Assembly: GCA_039881145.1 (NCBI GenBank)
Contig: JAYKKI010000134.1
Coordinates: forward strand, 1,956,001 to 2,020,000
Length of the DNA stretch: 64,000 nucleotides
Direction: 5' to 3'
DNA from: Druceiella hillmani
Taxonomy: Eukaryota > Arthropoda > Insecta > Lepidoptera > Hepialidae
Of this stretch, positions 48,601 to 60,949 are shown one piece after another; the stretch's first letter is position 1, and every line of letters starts with the position of its first letter. The translations under genes were made by a program, and so were the position numbers. The notes beneath the pieces are model-generated. The model was not told the DNA's origin and did no database searches. It saw only the letters and a list, made by a program, of their open reading frames with translations.

Positions 48601-50632
48601 GGGACGAGGAACAATGACTGGAATTGTTTTATGGTTAACGAAATATCTTGAATAAAGCCAAACAATTTTTTTTAGGGTGCGGTAAATAAGAAATCCTTGT
48701 AGTTATTTTTAAAATCTTATTTATCTATATCTATATTACTTCAACAAAATTAACTTGAAAATTTACTAAATGAGCAATGTTATTTCTACTCTGCATCCTC
48801 GCCAGTCGTATTAATTTATTAACTAGAAAATAAAATGTCAAATTTATCATTCGTAAGCTAAGGAACTAATCTTAACCAGTTAACCAATAATTAAAATGAT
48901 GCTAAAAGTATTAAAACTAAATCCCTGCTTACGAAAATATTAAATTAATAGATATTCTGTGCACTTGATGAAAATGATCACCCACATATAATAAAAATAT
49001 ATTCCTATTTCTACCAGATGCGTTCCAGTTATAAGGTGATCATGACGTTTTGCATAGAAATACTTATTTTAGAGATCACATTCCCTGAAATTAGTATTTC
49101 ACATCACTATAATTAAATATCTTCGCTTATGAAATCATTGAAAACGCCTTTCCCAGCTTAACTCCAATAATTGGCTTCAAAATATTCAAGGTCTACGAAT
49201 TTTTAGCTTCTTCTTATAAGAACTGAACAACTGTAAAACTTAAATAGCCTGGTAGTAATTTGATGTTGTTTTTCCGACTTCCTAAATCTGAGCGTTCTGA
49301 TTATGATCTGAAAATTATAACTATGTCTCAGCAACGTTGATGGTTACAAATCTTGCATTTGAACTGAAATACTTGAGGGTTGTGGTATTTAGAACTTGAC
49401 TGTCAACAACGCACAAAGTTAGAATGAATAAACGGCCCTTAAAAATTAAGGATTGACTCAAATATTAGCGCATGATAAAAGTAATGACGCGAGAAAAATG
49501 TCCACCTCTATGAAATAAGATCCACCGATGAATGAAATTCAATCAAATTCATTTTAAAACCAGTACATTGCCATGCTATTTTATATTTTTGCTTAATATA
49601 TCTAATATTTTTTCACTAGAAAACAAAATGTATGAAACATTAAATGATATGCTGAGATTAACCTAAGAATGTTTTTCCGTTTTTCAGTTTCTCAAATCCA
49701 AAAAATGTTGTATGAAATATTATTGTGTTATTTCGAAATTGTCAATGTTATTTAATTCATTTCTGTTAGTGTCAAAGGTTTAACGTTATTAAGTAAATTT
49801 AATATATACAGTTAGTACTTTCACATATTTTTTTCTGTAACAAGACCACATAACAACTTTACGTTTAAATTTTCTCTCTCACGGTAGTATACCTATCCAC
49901 GACATGATGTCCTTTTTTAACAAATGCCATTGAAATGTAATTCGTTACGCTTAAGGTTTTTTTGAGTTTCATAGTTTGAAAAAAAATTCGTGAGTAAAAT
50001 AAATTTATTGGTTTTTAAACTGTACTTATCTCCAATGCCAAAACTTGTAAATATTATGGCAATAAAGTTTTAAAAATATTATATATCTGCGTAATTAATA
50101 CATTTTAAATATCGTTTAAATAATAGATTTTTCATATTACATACATATTCTTGGAATCTTAATTTAAATAATGTAAAGTGTAATTTGGAATAAACGGTTT
50201 CTAACGCTATTCAAGTAGAAATATGTTTCAGAGTTCTGATAATAATTTCATATTCAAACACAATTTATGACCGAAATAAATTATTTAAAAATATAGTTTC
50301 TTCTTCAGGTTTAAGTGAAATTCAGTCTCAAAATATAAGTGTGCGAAAAAAATCACTACAACTATTTTTGACCGGTTAGTTATATATTTCTCGTACAGTA
50401 ATTTAATAATTTAAGGTCACTGATTATTGCTTTGAAATTTCCAACTTATTATTTAAAGCCCATGTTTTAGCAGTAATTACCCCAGGTAATGCGCTTTTTC
50501 CAAATTTAGTTGAATAGGTTTTATCAGACATTTAATAACTTTGATATAGTAGAATTAAATAAATATATTTCGACTCTTAATTCCTGTGGTGGCAAGCAGA
50601 ATCTCAAATTTATTTTTCACGGTAGTTAGAAG

Positions 50633-50640
50633 GCCGTTTG

Positions 50641-50694
<54 letters not shown>

Positions 50695-50714
50695 AATATA
50701 TAAATATATATATG

Positions 50715-50796
<82 letters not shown>

Positions 50797-50812
50797 TATG
50801 TATTGCCGTTTG

Positions 50813-50856
<44 letters not shown>

Positions 50857-50876
50857 AATATATAAATATATATATG

Positions 50877-50952
<76 letters not shown>

Positions 50953-50972
50953 TATGTATATATACATATATA
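50633..50972. repeat. TA-rich tract duplicated in tandem, period 172 bp
   Basis: 'gccgtttgcttatata' starts at 50,633 and again at 50,805. Each copy continues through the same pattern of interrupted TA tract to 'ataggtatgta'. This is a recent tandem duplication of a microsatellite plus 15 bases of flank. It generates the long Tyr-Ile frames on both strands. Confidence 0.92.
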
Positions 50973-51264
50973 TTTTTGCATAGTTAATCTGCCCTATAAA
51001 TTTTGGATACTTTATCTGTAGAGAATAAGAGTTTAAATGATATCTATTTTTATAGTATATTACGTGTTTTGTTATAACATAACATTAAATTCTAATTTGC
51101 AGCTTTTACAAATCTAAATTAAACTTCTAAAATACTTCCAGTTTTATTCATCCCAACGTTTTGAAATTAGGATTAAATTCATATGTTGGTAATGAGTTAT
51201 TGGTAAATATTATTTCAGAGGTTACAAATTATTTGACCCTATTGTTGAATTTTGAACTAATTAA

Positions 51265-51845
51265 ATTTTTTTTAACCGACTTCAAAAAAGATAATTCTTT
51301 ACACGGAGTAGACCGATTTCGATGACTCTTTAAAGAGGGAGATATAGGTGTGGTCCCATATTATTATGATGATGGTCTGATGATGAGATCCAGAAATGAA
51401 CGATACAATTCCATAACGAATAACAGTAAATCAACTATGATTCGAGATATTTATTACGGGTTGGTGTTTTTCAAAATAACTACACTACCTACCAGGTTAG
51501 GGTCTGATGATGAATTCTGGAGATGAACAATGTAACTCTTTGACGGATGGTAGTAAACTGAAAGTGATTCAAAATGTTTGCTACTGGTAGTTGTTACTTT
51601 GCAAAATAATTACACTATCGATCAAGTCAGAGTTTGATGATGCGTTCTGGAGATGAACAATAGAACTCCTTATCGGATGGTAGTAAATCAAACGTATTTC
51701 ATAACATTTTCTACTGGTAGTTTTTACTATGCAAAATAACTGCACCATCGACCAGGTTAGTCTGTGATGACAAGTTTTGAGGATGAATAAACCACTTTAA
51801 TGGATGGTTATAAATTAATCGTTATTCAATATATATGCTGCTAAG
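51265..51845 (+). mobile_element. Lepidopteran-type 'accgacttcaaaaaa' repeat expanded into ~128-bp tandem copies
   Basis: Begins with 'tttaaccgacttcaaaaaag' and 'gtagaccgatttcgatgac', then 'ggtgtggtcccat', phrases I remember from a repeat common in moths and butterflies. Downstream the unit 'gtctgatgatg...gaacaat...ggatggtagtaaa' recurs from 51,375, 51,502, 51,632 and 51,760 (periods 127, 130, 128). Absent from unit A. Confidence 0.7.
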
Positions 51846-51847
51846 AG

Positions 51848-51895
<48 letters not shown>

Positions 51896-51902
51896 GTATA
51901 TA
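51848..51902. repeat. (TA)n microsatellite
   Basis: TA tract ending in TACACACATGTATA. It is preceded by 'aagagttatata' and followed by 'tatataactctt', a short inverted pair around the tract. Confidence 0.95.
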
Positions 51903-52769
51903 ACTCTTGAGAAATATTATTCTATGTAGTCACATTGAGTCACAGTTAAAATTCCTTTGTTTAATAATTTATTTCAGTAGTTTCTTTACTGATGTTCCTA
52001 GTCAAGTAAGTTAATATTAATTTGATACATTTATTCTCATAAAATGTAAAATATTAGTTCAAAAGACAAATTACGTAGAGTCGTTATTCATAACTTTACT
52101 CATAGTGTATAAAAAACTTTATCGATTTGGGCCATTATAACAGTTTCAAAAGAATAAGAAAGGTATTTGGCTAGTTAATGTAGGCACGTGTACCTAAAAA
52201 AAACGACGAAATAAAATAAAAGGAATGTGAGGACTATTTTTACAAGTCTCGTTATTTATTATTTGATTCTTTGAATTTTAAGAATTTCGCGTATTAAAAA
52301 AGTTACTCTCAAAATAAGAAAAATAGCAATTTATATTACGCTTTTGGTGAAATAGGAGAAGTTCCTAATTTTCCTTCATTTCCAATTATCGGAGTGAAAT
52401 GAAATTAAATTTTGTTATTCATGCATAAACAAATGCTATATTGAGATATATCCAGCTATATAGTAAATATCTGCCGTTTTTTATGACTCCAGGAAAGTAT
52501 TGATTATTGTTGTATATCATACAAAATTTATAAAAATCAAATATGTACCATTAGGAATCTAAAGTATGTCATATACACGTTTAGGCTTCGTACAAAATAC
52601 AAGTAAGATACTTGTTTTAAGGAAAAATCAAAAAAATCATTTGTGGTAAAAAATACGCCTGACTACAGTCCGACCTTTTATTGTTGCATTGCAAAGCATG
52701 TATTATGGGATGATTCTTTTCTGAAACCGCAAATAAATGTAAAAAGGAAATAAAAAGAAGGCTGAGTTA

Positions 52770-53200
52770 TAAAAAAAAAACAGTGAGCCGTCACGGGACG
52801 CCTGGCAGATGTGAAACATCGTGTTCGTACAAGTAATGTGCATAAAAAACAAGACTATTACAGGAACTAAATATAGCATAATGAAAAAATAAAGTATTAC
52901 AAATTTCTTACAGAAAATGGTGACTTTATTTAATAAACATTTATTTAAAATTAATACAAAAATAATAAAGCACAGGTTATGTGTACTGTAACAAACAACA
53001 GGGTCGAACTGAGTGAGGAGGGGGTCGCGTGGTTGCGCATGGCGACACGTCGCCATATCGTACACTCTATTACATATAGACTATATATATATATATAAAT
53101 ATATACCTTAGTATAGCGTGGCAACCCGTCGCCACGGCATGCGTCGATACGCCAACGATATATTATTATACCTGCGCCTATAGATGTTTCACATCAATAA
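52770..53200 (-). mobile_element. GC-rich insertion bounded by inverted 13-mers, possibly a solo LTR
   Basis: 'gatgtgaaacatc' at 52,808-52,820 and its complement 'gatgtttcacatc' at 53,183-53,195 enclose about 360 bases containing 'gggtcgaactgagtgagg', a perfect small palindrome 'atggcgacacgtcgccat' (53,039-53,056) and the related 'gtggcaacccgtcgccac' (53,117-53,134). On the minus strand AATAAA-like signals lie in the interior. No counterpart in unit A. The minus frame 52,703-53,065 runs through it and resembles no known protein. No clear target duplication. Confidence 0.45.
53080..53108. repeat. Short (TA)n tract
   Basis: TA tract between the two related GC-rich palindromes of the insertion. 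Confidence 0.85.
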
Positions 53201-53219
53201 ACTTTATTTAGTAGAAAAG

Positions 53220-54640
53220 TTTTGTTATACAAATCTTCAAAATTTTTAATTTCATAATTCTCATTATAAATTTATAAACCACAATTACAGTCTTTTCATG
53301 GCATTATAAAGGCATTATAAACAAAATGGCATTGTAAACTTATATCAATTGTGTTATTTATTCGATTGTTACCATTGTTTATAACCAAAACGCGAATAAC
53401 AATCGTTACCAATTTATTTCAATTATAATGGGAATTAATTTTGAAGGAATTTTCACACTTAAAACTTAGTTACATTAGTTTACGAAGTAATATTAACAAG
53501 GCTATAGTTTTGAATGATAATGATAACTGAGAACTGCCAAAAATTCGAGTATAAAGAAAAAATAAACGCCGTGTTTAAAAATAGCACGGAGCAACAAAAT
53601 AATATTCGTAAATTGGCTAGCTGCAGAGACATATGACAACAAATGAAGTCGCGAGTTTTTCAGGCTTTGTCCTCATTTATAAAATAATGTTTGACGAAAA
53701 TTCGCAATGATTAATTGCGTCAACTAGTTGAAAAGCTTATTTGCCTATGAATAACTGAAAAAGTGTTTGTTGCCAAGTTATTTAAGACCGGATTTCGAAG
53801 ATTAATAAAGTATAATAAAGATATAACTCTGAAAGTGTTATTCGTCCTTTATTTTAAGTTTAAAATCGAGAAATACTTTGATTTACAATACAAACAATTA
53901 TTTTTATTTACTCACATAGAATGCAATTTAATTTATCAAAATATAATCAAAATATACTGCTCACTTCTGTATGTTTGGGTATTATTTAATAAAGGTTTTA
54001 ACATCTCTATGAAAATTTAGCAAATATGAACTCTTGAATAAAGACAGTTTATTTGTATGAAACAAATTAAAGGTGTATTTTTAAATAATATATATAATCA
54101 AAAAATAAAGACGAAAATACGCAAACATATTTTAAGTTTATTACTCAAGTTCCGACCAATTTCCACGGTTAGTTCTATTGTTTTTTTAATAGTAAATTTC
54201 AAGCAATTTTATGAAGAAGGGCGTCATTGTTATAAAATTTCTCTCTACTTCGAACGGCGGTAAAAATACATTCAAGCGTTGGTTTTAAAGGATTTTTTTG
54301 TTACTAGAGAAAAGTTTTAACAAAATATAGAAAATGTGTCCATTGCCGTGATTTTAAACGGTCGTAAAAATGGTATTCGAACGTATTAATATTACACGGA
54401 TTTTTTTTTCAAATTAAGGAAAGAAGTTGAACAAAATAGACAACATTTTTTCGTGATTCGAATGGAATTGAAAGCGTTCAAATACTTTTACTAGTAGATA
54501 CCCTCTTGAAAAATTGAATGAATATTTTTGTTATCATAAATCAATGCTAATTTCATCATCGCTTCCATGAAATCGTTTACGAGATAGAAGGCACAATATT
54601 ATTTCTTTGAACTAAAGCAAATTTAGTATTGTATAGAAAA
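53220..54640. other. Noncoding 3' end of unit B
   Basis: Matches A about 22,600-23,780 ('atgaaaatttagc.aata' near 54,010 with 22,945; 'gaaatcgttta' near 54,570 with 23,711). The frames 53,763-54,020 and 54,057-54,263 are not kept open in A and are not called. Confidence 0.5.
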
Positions 54641-55514
54641 AATATTTGGTATTCCTGCAATCTGGAAGAACAACCAGAGAGTGTAAGTATTGATTTAAAA
54701 ATATTTTGTTTAGGAGTGAATATTTAGTCTTACATTTTTTTAGGAAAAAAGAACAAATGAGCTTTAACATTTATTTATGATAAATATAAGGTTTAGCACA
54801 CTTGCAAACTTCGTTTACTTTCTCCAATTACTCAGTTTTCAATTTTAGTTTTAAATCTATCACAGTCCAGGAATATCAGCATACATTATTGAGGTGTGCA
54901 AAGTTCAGCAATTGAAGTGTAATATACCGTAACATCATCGGTGCGGTATGTTGCGATTCTATAATTAGAATTTATCGAACGTTACAAATATAATAAATGT
55001 AGAATAGATAATAAAATAAATTAACGAGAATATTGTACAGCCATTAAAGTTATGTATTATATACAATAAAGTTTAGGTGTTTTTAAACTTCCCGATAATA
55101 AATGGTAGAAATAACCATTAGGTTTATTATAGTTTATTATTACTTTTTTGAAGATCACTAATGTGTTCGCTCTTCTGTCACAAACTTGACGTTCGACACT
55201 AATAAAGCATATTTACTCATATATTTCAATAATAAACACTCGAAAATAGTGACATTGTAATTTTTGAGGGGCAGATGTATGACAGTTTTAAATTTCGTGT
55301 ATATTTTTTAGTTTACCAATTGAAATCGAAGTAGTGATAGTGATCAAATATATTGAGCCGCATGTATCAAAGTAGTCAACGTTGAAAGATTTCTACCTGG
55401 AAGGATGGTAATAAAGTAGATTTTTTTTTAAATTCAATCTATCTTCTAATATATGACTTGAAATAGAAAATTATAAAGATTCCAAAAAATATTTTTTAAG
55501 GAATTTTATGTAAG

Positions 55515-55770
55515 ACTAGCTGGCCCGGAAGACGTTGTTCTACCCGTATAAACACAGTGCGTCCAGATTTGATTATACTCTTTTCTGGAGCCGCACTTAC
55601 ATATATTGTGAATGCGATTCATTTTGGTCCATAAATAATTTGTTAATAACGTGACTACAGCGCCCCCTGTTAAATCCTACCGAGCTTATGGAGCATTGCC
55701 TTGACAGAAAGTATATATTGTGTGAATATGACCTCAATCGGTCTAGTCGTTCAGAAGTTCATAAGATAAT
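55515..55770 (+). mobile_element. Insect-type 'actagctggcccgg' repeat fragment
   Basis: 'actagctggcccggaagac' followed by 'gttgttctacccgtataaa' and, at the other end, 'gacctcaatcggtctagtcg'. These are start and end phrases I remember from an abundant insect repeat, a probable retrotransposon tail. Unit sequence resumes on both sides, so it is a private insertion in C. Confidence 0.55.
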
Positions 55771-55779
55771 ATTATAAAT

Positions 55780-57370
55780 TTTATTCTCTTTTGAAGTAAA
55801 TGTTGTGTCAAATGATATGTCTCCTCTTACCGTTTTAGAAAAATGTCAATATTAGAAATGTCTCTCAGGAATATATCCAAAATTTTAAATCTCGTAATTT
55901 TTATAAAAATTCGCTATAATTTTTCTTATGTAAATGGTACACTATGCCATATATTTGCATGGTAGAAATTAATATTAATGTTTTTAAAATGTTATTTAAA
56001 AATATTCTGAGTATAGTAATTAATCATAGTCTCAAAATAATTTTAAAGTAAACAATTTAATACAAACCATATCTGCAATTACGGACTTACAACCTATAAT
56101 CGAATCCATTATTTCTTGTAAAGTGATCAAAAGAGTCTTTCTTATGCTTTCTTATGTGCTCAACATTTTTTCATTCAATTGTAGTTACTATTTAAATCTT
56201 TCATTTAAAGATTTGGCTGTTACAGATAAAGTAAATACTTTAAATGAATGAATTTTCTTAAATTAATAGTTACACAATTTTTGAAAGGGAGCAACTCAGT
56301 AAGTGCTATTTTTACCACTCATATTTCAAGGGCGGTTAGAATTATTTCATCATACAACGGTTACGCAATAACTTGCAATTAGAAAAGTTGTTGGGAACAT
56401 GAGAGTTGAAAGCTTCCGTAGCTAAATGTTAAGTTAAGTTACGAGTATGCTAGCGATATTATTAACATAGTGCTGCCTAACTAAAATATGTACATTTCAA
56501 TTAATTTTTTTATTTTTCTTTTTTGGCTTGGTCCTTTTTTAAAAAAAAGTTATTAAATGGGATGCCAAAATGAAAACAAAAAATATACCCATTTCCACCA
56601 TATTCTTTTGTAGTCTGAACACTGGTCAAGTTTCACATTTAGAATACACTGATTCAATTCATGAAAAAATAATTGACGTCTCTCGAGGAAATATTTAGAG
56701 CGTAAAAGTAAAGCACAGGTATTGCTTCTGGATTAAGCTTCAGGCCTAGAAAACACTGATTCATTTCATGAACAGTGAACAAAAATGACTAGGGTGTAGA
56801 CCACAGGAACCCTGGTACAAATAAATATATAAATTGATAATAATTAGAAAAAAAATAGGTAAAGGAAAACTCAGAACTTAACTAATATATAAAAAAACCT
56901 AGATTAATAAAACATTGTTTTAAATTTTTATGAAAAAAGGAAATTGTAAGAATGTAGAAAATTCACAATCTGGAAGATTGACTAGTGATAGAATTTAAAC
57001 AAGTTAAATATTTTAAGTCGAACTTAAAAAGAATTCTCAAGGACAAATTTTTGGTTTGAAGTTCCAGTTCATTCTCCGATTTTGTTGTTCGGCTTATAAA
57101 AATTACTTTCCTTACTAAACTGAAGTATATTCGGAAATACGTAAATTTAGGAAAATAACAAGGTGCAAGCGTAATGGAATTCCGATCCTCTCTATTTTGA
57201 TCTCACCCTACCTAGAGTCGCAAATCGTTTGTGTATAAAATTATTTTCCTTTTCATAAAATTATCTTTTTTTCAAAAGCAAAGTGTGTATTTATTTTATT
57301 AGTCAACGTTCATACCCGCATATGAGTTATTTAAATATACGCTGTGCAAATTATTTGTTTAATTATTTTA
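55780..57370. other. Noncoding duplicated sequence of unit C
   Basis: Counterpart of A 9,330-10,430 and B 39,500-41,400. No gene seen. Confidence 0.5.
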
Positions 57371-57426
57371 ATCTCTCTCATCTTATATCTTAATTTTGTC
57401 TAATATAAGAGATAAGATGAAAGAGA
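57370..57426. repeat. Imperfect 23-bp hairpin
   Basis: 'aatctctctcatcttatatc' (from 57,370) pairs with 'gataagatgaaagagatt' (to 57,427), with two or three mismatches and a loop of about 12 bases. Confidence 0.7.
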
Positions 57427-57767
57427 TTTTAAGTTTGTTTAATGGTTTAAAAGATAATTAGAAACTGAAGGAATATGTACATATTAAACCTAGCATTGGA
57501 CAGTTATGAGAATAATAAAATGATTTACTTTATTAAAAAATATTTTTAATAACCTCTACTACCCTTGAGGTTAAGGACTGAAATGAAATTATTATTTTGT
57601 TTAAAATTTAATTCCATTTTTCTTTTTTAGTATCAAGCACCTATTAAACGCAGAGGAATGATGCTATATGCTCTTAGCAATTTCCTATAATTGTGTAATA
57701 AGAAATTTTTGAATTTGTTTATGGTAGTGTCTAGTGACACAGAGAAAAATTAAATGAAATGTCTATT

Positions 57768-57777
57768 TACATATACA

Positions 57778-57815
<38 letters not shown>
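57768..57815. repeat. (TA)n microsatellite
   Basis: TA tract with ACATATATGTGT at its left end. Confidence 0.95.
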
Positions 57816-57821
<6 letters not shown>

Positions 57822-58044
57822 GAAAAATATATGAACTTTACGAAAACTGATTTAATACAAATTTTTGTTATTGTTATGTTCATTACTACCTCAGTAATGA
57901 AGTACAATATCAAACAAAAAAAATGAATTTTATTTTAAATATTCAATATATGCAATCATTTTAAATGATATCTTATAACAATATTTACCAACATTATTAA
58001 AAATTATTTAAATCGAATACTTTGTGTAGCTCCATAAAACCTAT

Positions 58045-58300
58045 ACGACATCATCTTAATATCAACGTTACAAAACCGGAACCACGGAACTCATGACCTC
58101 AGGTGATTTCACGTGAGGGAATAAGTGACGAGTAATTCATCTAAACCGGACATCGGGAGAACGATCACCCTTCCCAAATTTCACCCGTCGGATCACCCTT
58201 TCCAAATTTAATTAAACAAATATTGGTCATTGCGTACCATGAAAATGTCATATCAATTGGAATAGCCGATTGCAAGAGAACTTACACTAATACAATATGA
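58045..58300. other. Conserved noncoding block (copy C)
   Basis: Counterpart of 14,145-14,420. It contains 'gacatcatcttaatatcaac' and 'tttcacgtgagggaataag'. The phrase 'cccttcccaaatttcacc' / 'accctttccaaattta' is repeated in tandem here. Confidence 0.4.
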
Positions 58301-58329
58301 TCTACAGTATTACATTAGTAGTGTTCAAA

Positions 58330-59740
58330 ACATGTTACAAATTTACTCAAATCAGTTTAAAGTAAATATTTTTTATTTTCTATGAAATTGCTTATTACAC
58401 CTATTTTTGTGGCTAGAGTCTCGATTAAATATGAAGCCAATGGACATTTCATTTTTGCATAATATATATTAAAAATAATTGAAGACAACAAGCTAAATTC
58501 AACGAACATGAGAAAGAACGTAAGCTACACGGTAGTAGAGGTTATTAAGTAACTAACTATAAATCCCTCAAATACGCCACGATAACCAGCATTTTTTACT
58601 TTCCAGTAGAACAACAACCAACAAAAATAAGTGTATTTTTCATACCACAATGGAATTGTATTACAAACGGGTATCTGTATATGCATGTGCCGAATGAAAT
58701 AATTAAGGTAGAAGTGTATAATAAAATACCAAGATTTTAAATACAGGAAATAGAGCAAAAAGAAGAATCATTTTATGAATATTGGGCTCAGCCATGGGCT
58801 AGTGAAAAACCTATTATCATAACTACATATTATTAAATATTTGAAACATTTTTTAAAATCGCGGATGCCAAACCCTACAAGTTTTAACAGGTACTAACAC
58901 AAAATATGTATTATAATTGAACAGAAAACTTCTAATATTTTTTCATTAAGGAGATACGAACTACGTAGACCTAACCGAAGACTACCTAATTGTATTAAAT
59001 CTATTTCGACTTTAGTGCTGACGCAATATATTCAATTTGAAAAAATTATAATATTTTTCTAAAGCTTGTAAGTAAAATAGGGACAGTAAATAACAAAATA
59101 TAGATAAATACACAAAAATCTTAAACTATTCATTGTATTAACGTATTTATATTAATGTCTATATATTTTTATTTACTGCAGTAATTATGAGATTTTTTTG
59201 TATTTGTCTTTAATATAAATTATAATTTAAAAATATATTGATATTTTAAGAATTTTGGTATATAAATTTATAACAAAATTTATATACCATAATAAATAAT
59301 TATAACCAAAAATTATAACCAAATAAATAATTAAAATAATTTTATTACATTTCATAACTTAATTATACCATATAAATTTAAATATATATGAAAATTACTC
59401 AGCATTTACCATCGGATATATATGTAATTCTGATCAAAGGAGTGACCTATACAAAATATATATAACCAAAAAAGAACAGAAAATTATTTTTGTGAACTAT
59501 ATTAGAACCATCATAACTTACTCCCAATGAAATATATGTTATGTATAAGACATAACGGAAAGGATACATTCATTTTATCTAAACATTTTGAACATTATAA
59601 TCTTCTTATATGACCTAAATATAATCACAATATTTATTTTATGCATTCAATTTAATTTAATTCTCAGTTGTACCAATAACTGTACATTTGTTTAATAAAT
59701 ATAAACTGACTATTAAGTAAATTGAAAGTTAACACCCAGA
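58330..59740. other. Noncoding duplicated sequence of unit C
   Basis: Follows B 42,350-42,800 and A 16,450 onward. No gene seen. It contains a perfect 14-bp hairpin: 'tggtatataaattt' at 59,256-59,269 with 'aaatttatatacca' at 59,276-59,289. Confidence 0.5.
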
Positions 59741-59749
59741 GATTTTTTA

Positions 59750-60300
59750 TTTATATACTTGTACATTTTTACCTATCTGTCTACTAATATCCCTATCCAT
59801 ATGTATACTTTATATACTTACCTACTAATATCTTAGTCCCATAATCAGAATCTGGTACCACTACTTGTAACCATACGACATGTCGAGGCAAGTGAAATGA
59901 CCCCAAAATCAGCGAATCTTCTTTTCGCTATTTAGTTGTCCTTATCACTAATCTCTGACTTTGTATTTAGAACCTGGTTACTACTTATATGCAAGGGACT
60001 AGTCAAAACAAGGCAAACAATCCCAAACAGGACACATCTACTCTTCACCTTTCGATGCCATAACCGAATTCTGATCACTACTTGCAACCAATGTAACTAT
60101 TAAAACCAGTTAAATGAGTGCAACATCGATGAATCTGCAATTTAGCACTGACGTGTTGTGTTGCCGTTTTCCGCATCATCATCAAATACTGCACATCGTC
60201 GGTGACTACAGCACTTGCAAAGGGATATCAAGTGTGTTCAAACTCAGCCTCAAATTTCTCAAAAGGGCCTTGTATTCTGATAATTTGAAAAATTTTTACT
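59750..60300. repeat. Internal ~120-bp repeats (copy C)
   Basis: Counterpart of 17,790-18,400 and 45,830-46,420. 'gaggcaagtgaaatgaccc' near 59,887 recurs in weaker form near 60,008 and 60,106. Confidence 0.45.
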
Positions 60301-60835
60301 TCTGAAGTGAAAAGAAGTTCTTATGAGATATTTAAGCCTATTCGGCTTCATTGAATAAAGAGAGTAAAGTCAAACTCAGTACAATATTACGGGACTTGTG
60401 ATACGTGGATCAAAAATATATGACCAAACCAGAATTCAGTTAAACCGCAATATTGTATATGATGAAGCAATAATGTTGCGTTCAATATTCGGTATATAAT
60501 TTATATTACAAACGAGTAAATAACGCTTATATTAGAAAATAATATTTCCTTTCTATTGTGCCCATTACATACCTTAATTTAAGATTACAAAACAAATTGT
60601 GCTAACAATTTGCTTTGAACTCCGCTCCATATAATTTAAAATCAACTAACACAACAAGGAACTTACCCAGCCTAACTGATTTTAAACAAGATGCTACGTT
60701 AAGTAAAACATCTATTTTGAATCCGGAAATCTTGCAGACATCATAGATAAGACATTTGCCGGAACACGTGATTACATTGAGTCAATGGAAAATACTTTTA
60801 AATCTCAAAAGTCAAAAGTGAACTCATTTATTCAA

Positions 60836-60881
<46 letters not shown>
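60836..60881. repeat. (TA)n microsatellite
   Basis: Pure TA tract of about 42 bases. Confidence 0.95.
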
Positions 60882-60949
60882 TAAATCTAATTAATATACA
60901 TATTTTACGATAACTTTTTAAAAATATTTACTTAGGAATTAAAGAGAGG

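Larger units (their letters stand above)
34505..54640. repeat. Segmental duplication unit B
   Basis: Second copy in the same orientation as unit A. Its left end matches the first bases of the window ('agtagttagt' at 34,505). Its last recognisable homology is to A about 23,690-23,760 (a 'ctgaaatcgttta'-like block near 54,570). It lacks the hAT and LINE of A. It carries a private insertion cluster at about 42.8-45.45 kb, expanded TA repeats at 50.6-51.0 kb, a lepidopteran-type tandem repeat at 51.27-51.85 kb and a GC-rich insert at 52.77-53.2 kb. The true left boundary may lie further left, because the matching part of A would be outside the window. Confidence 0.8.

Noticed and set aside
51375..51845. 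A CRISPR-like array
   Set aside because: The ~128-bp units are imperfect throughout with no repeat/spacer division, and the DNA is clearly eukaryotic.
52703..53065. 120-codon minus-strand frame
   Set aside because: It crosses the boundary of the GC-rich insertion, is mostly Phe/Ile/Leu from AT-rich DNA, has no recognisable domain, and has no counterpart in unit A.
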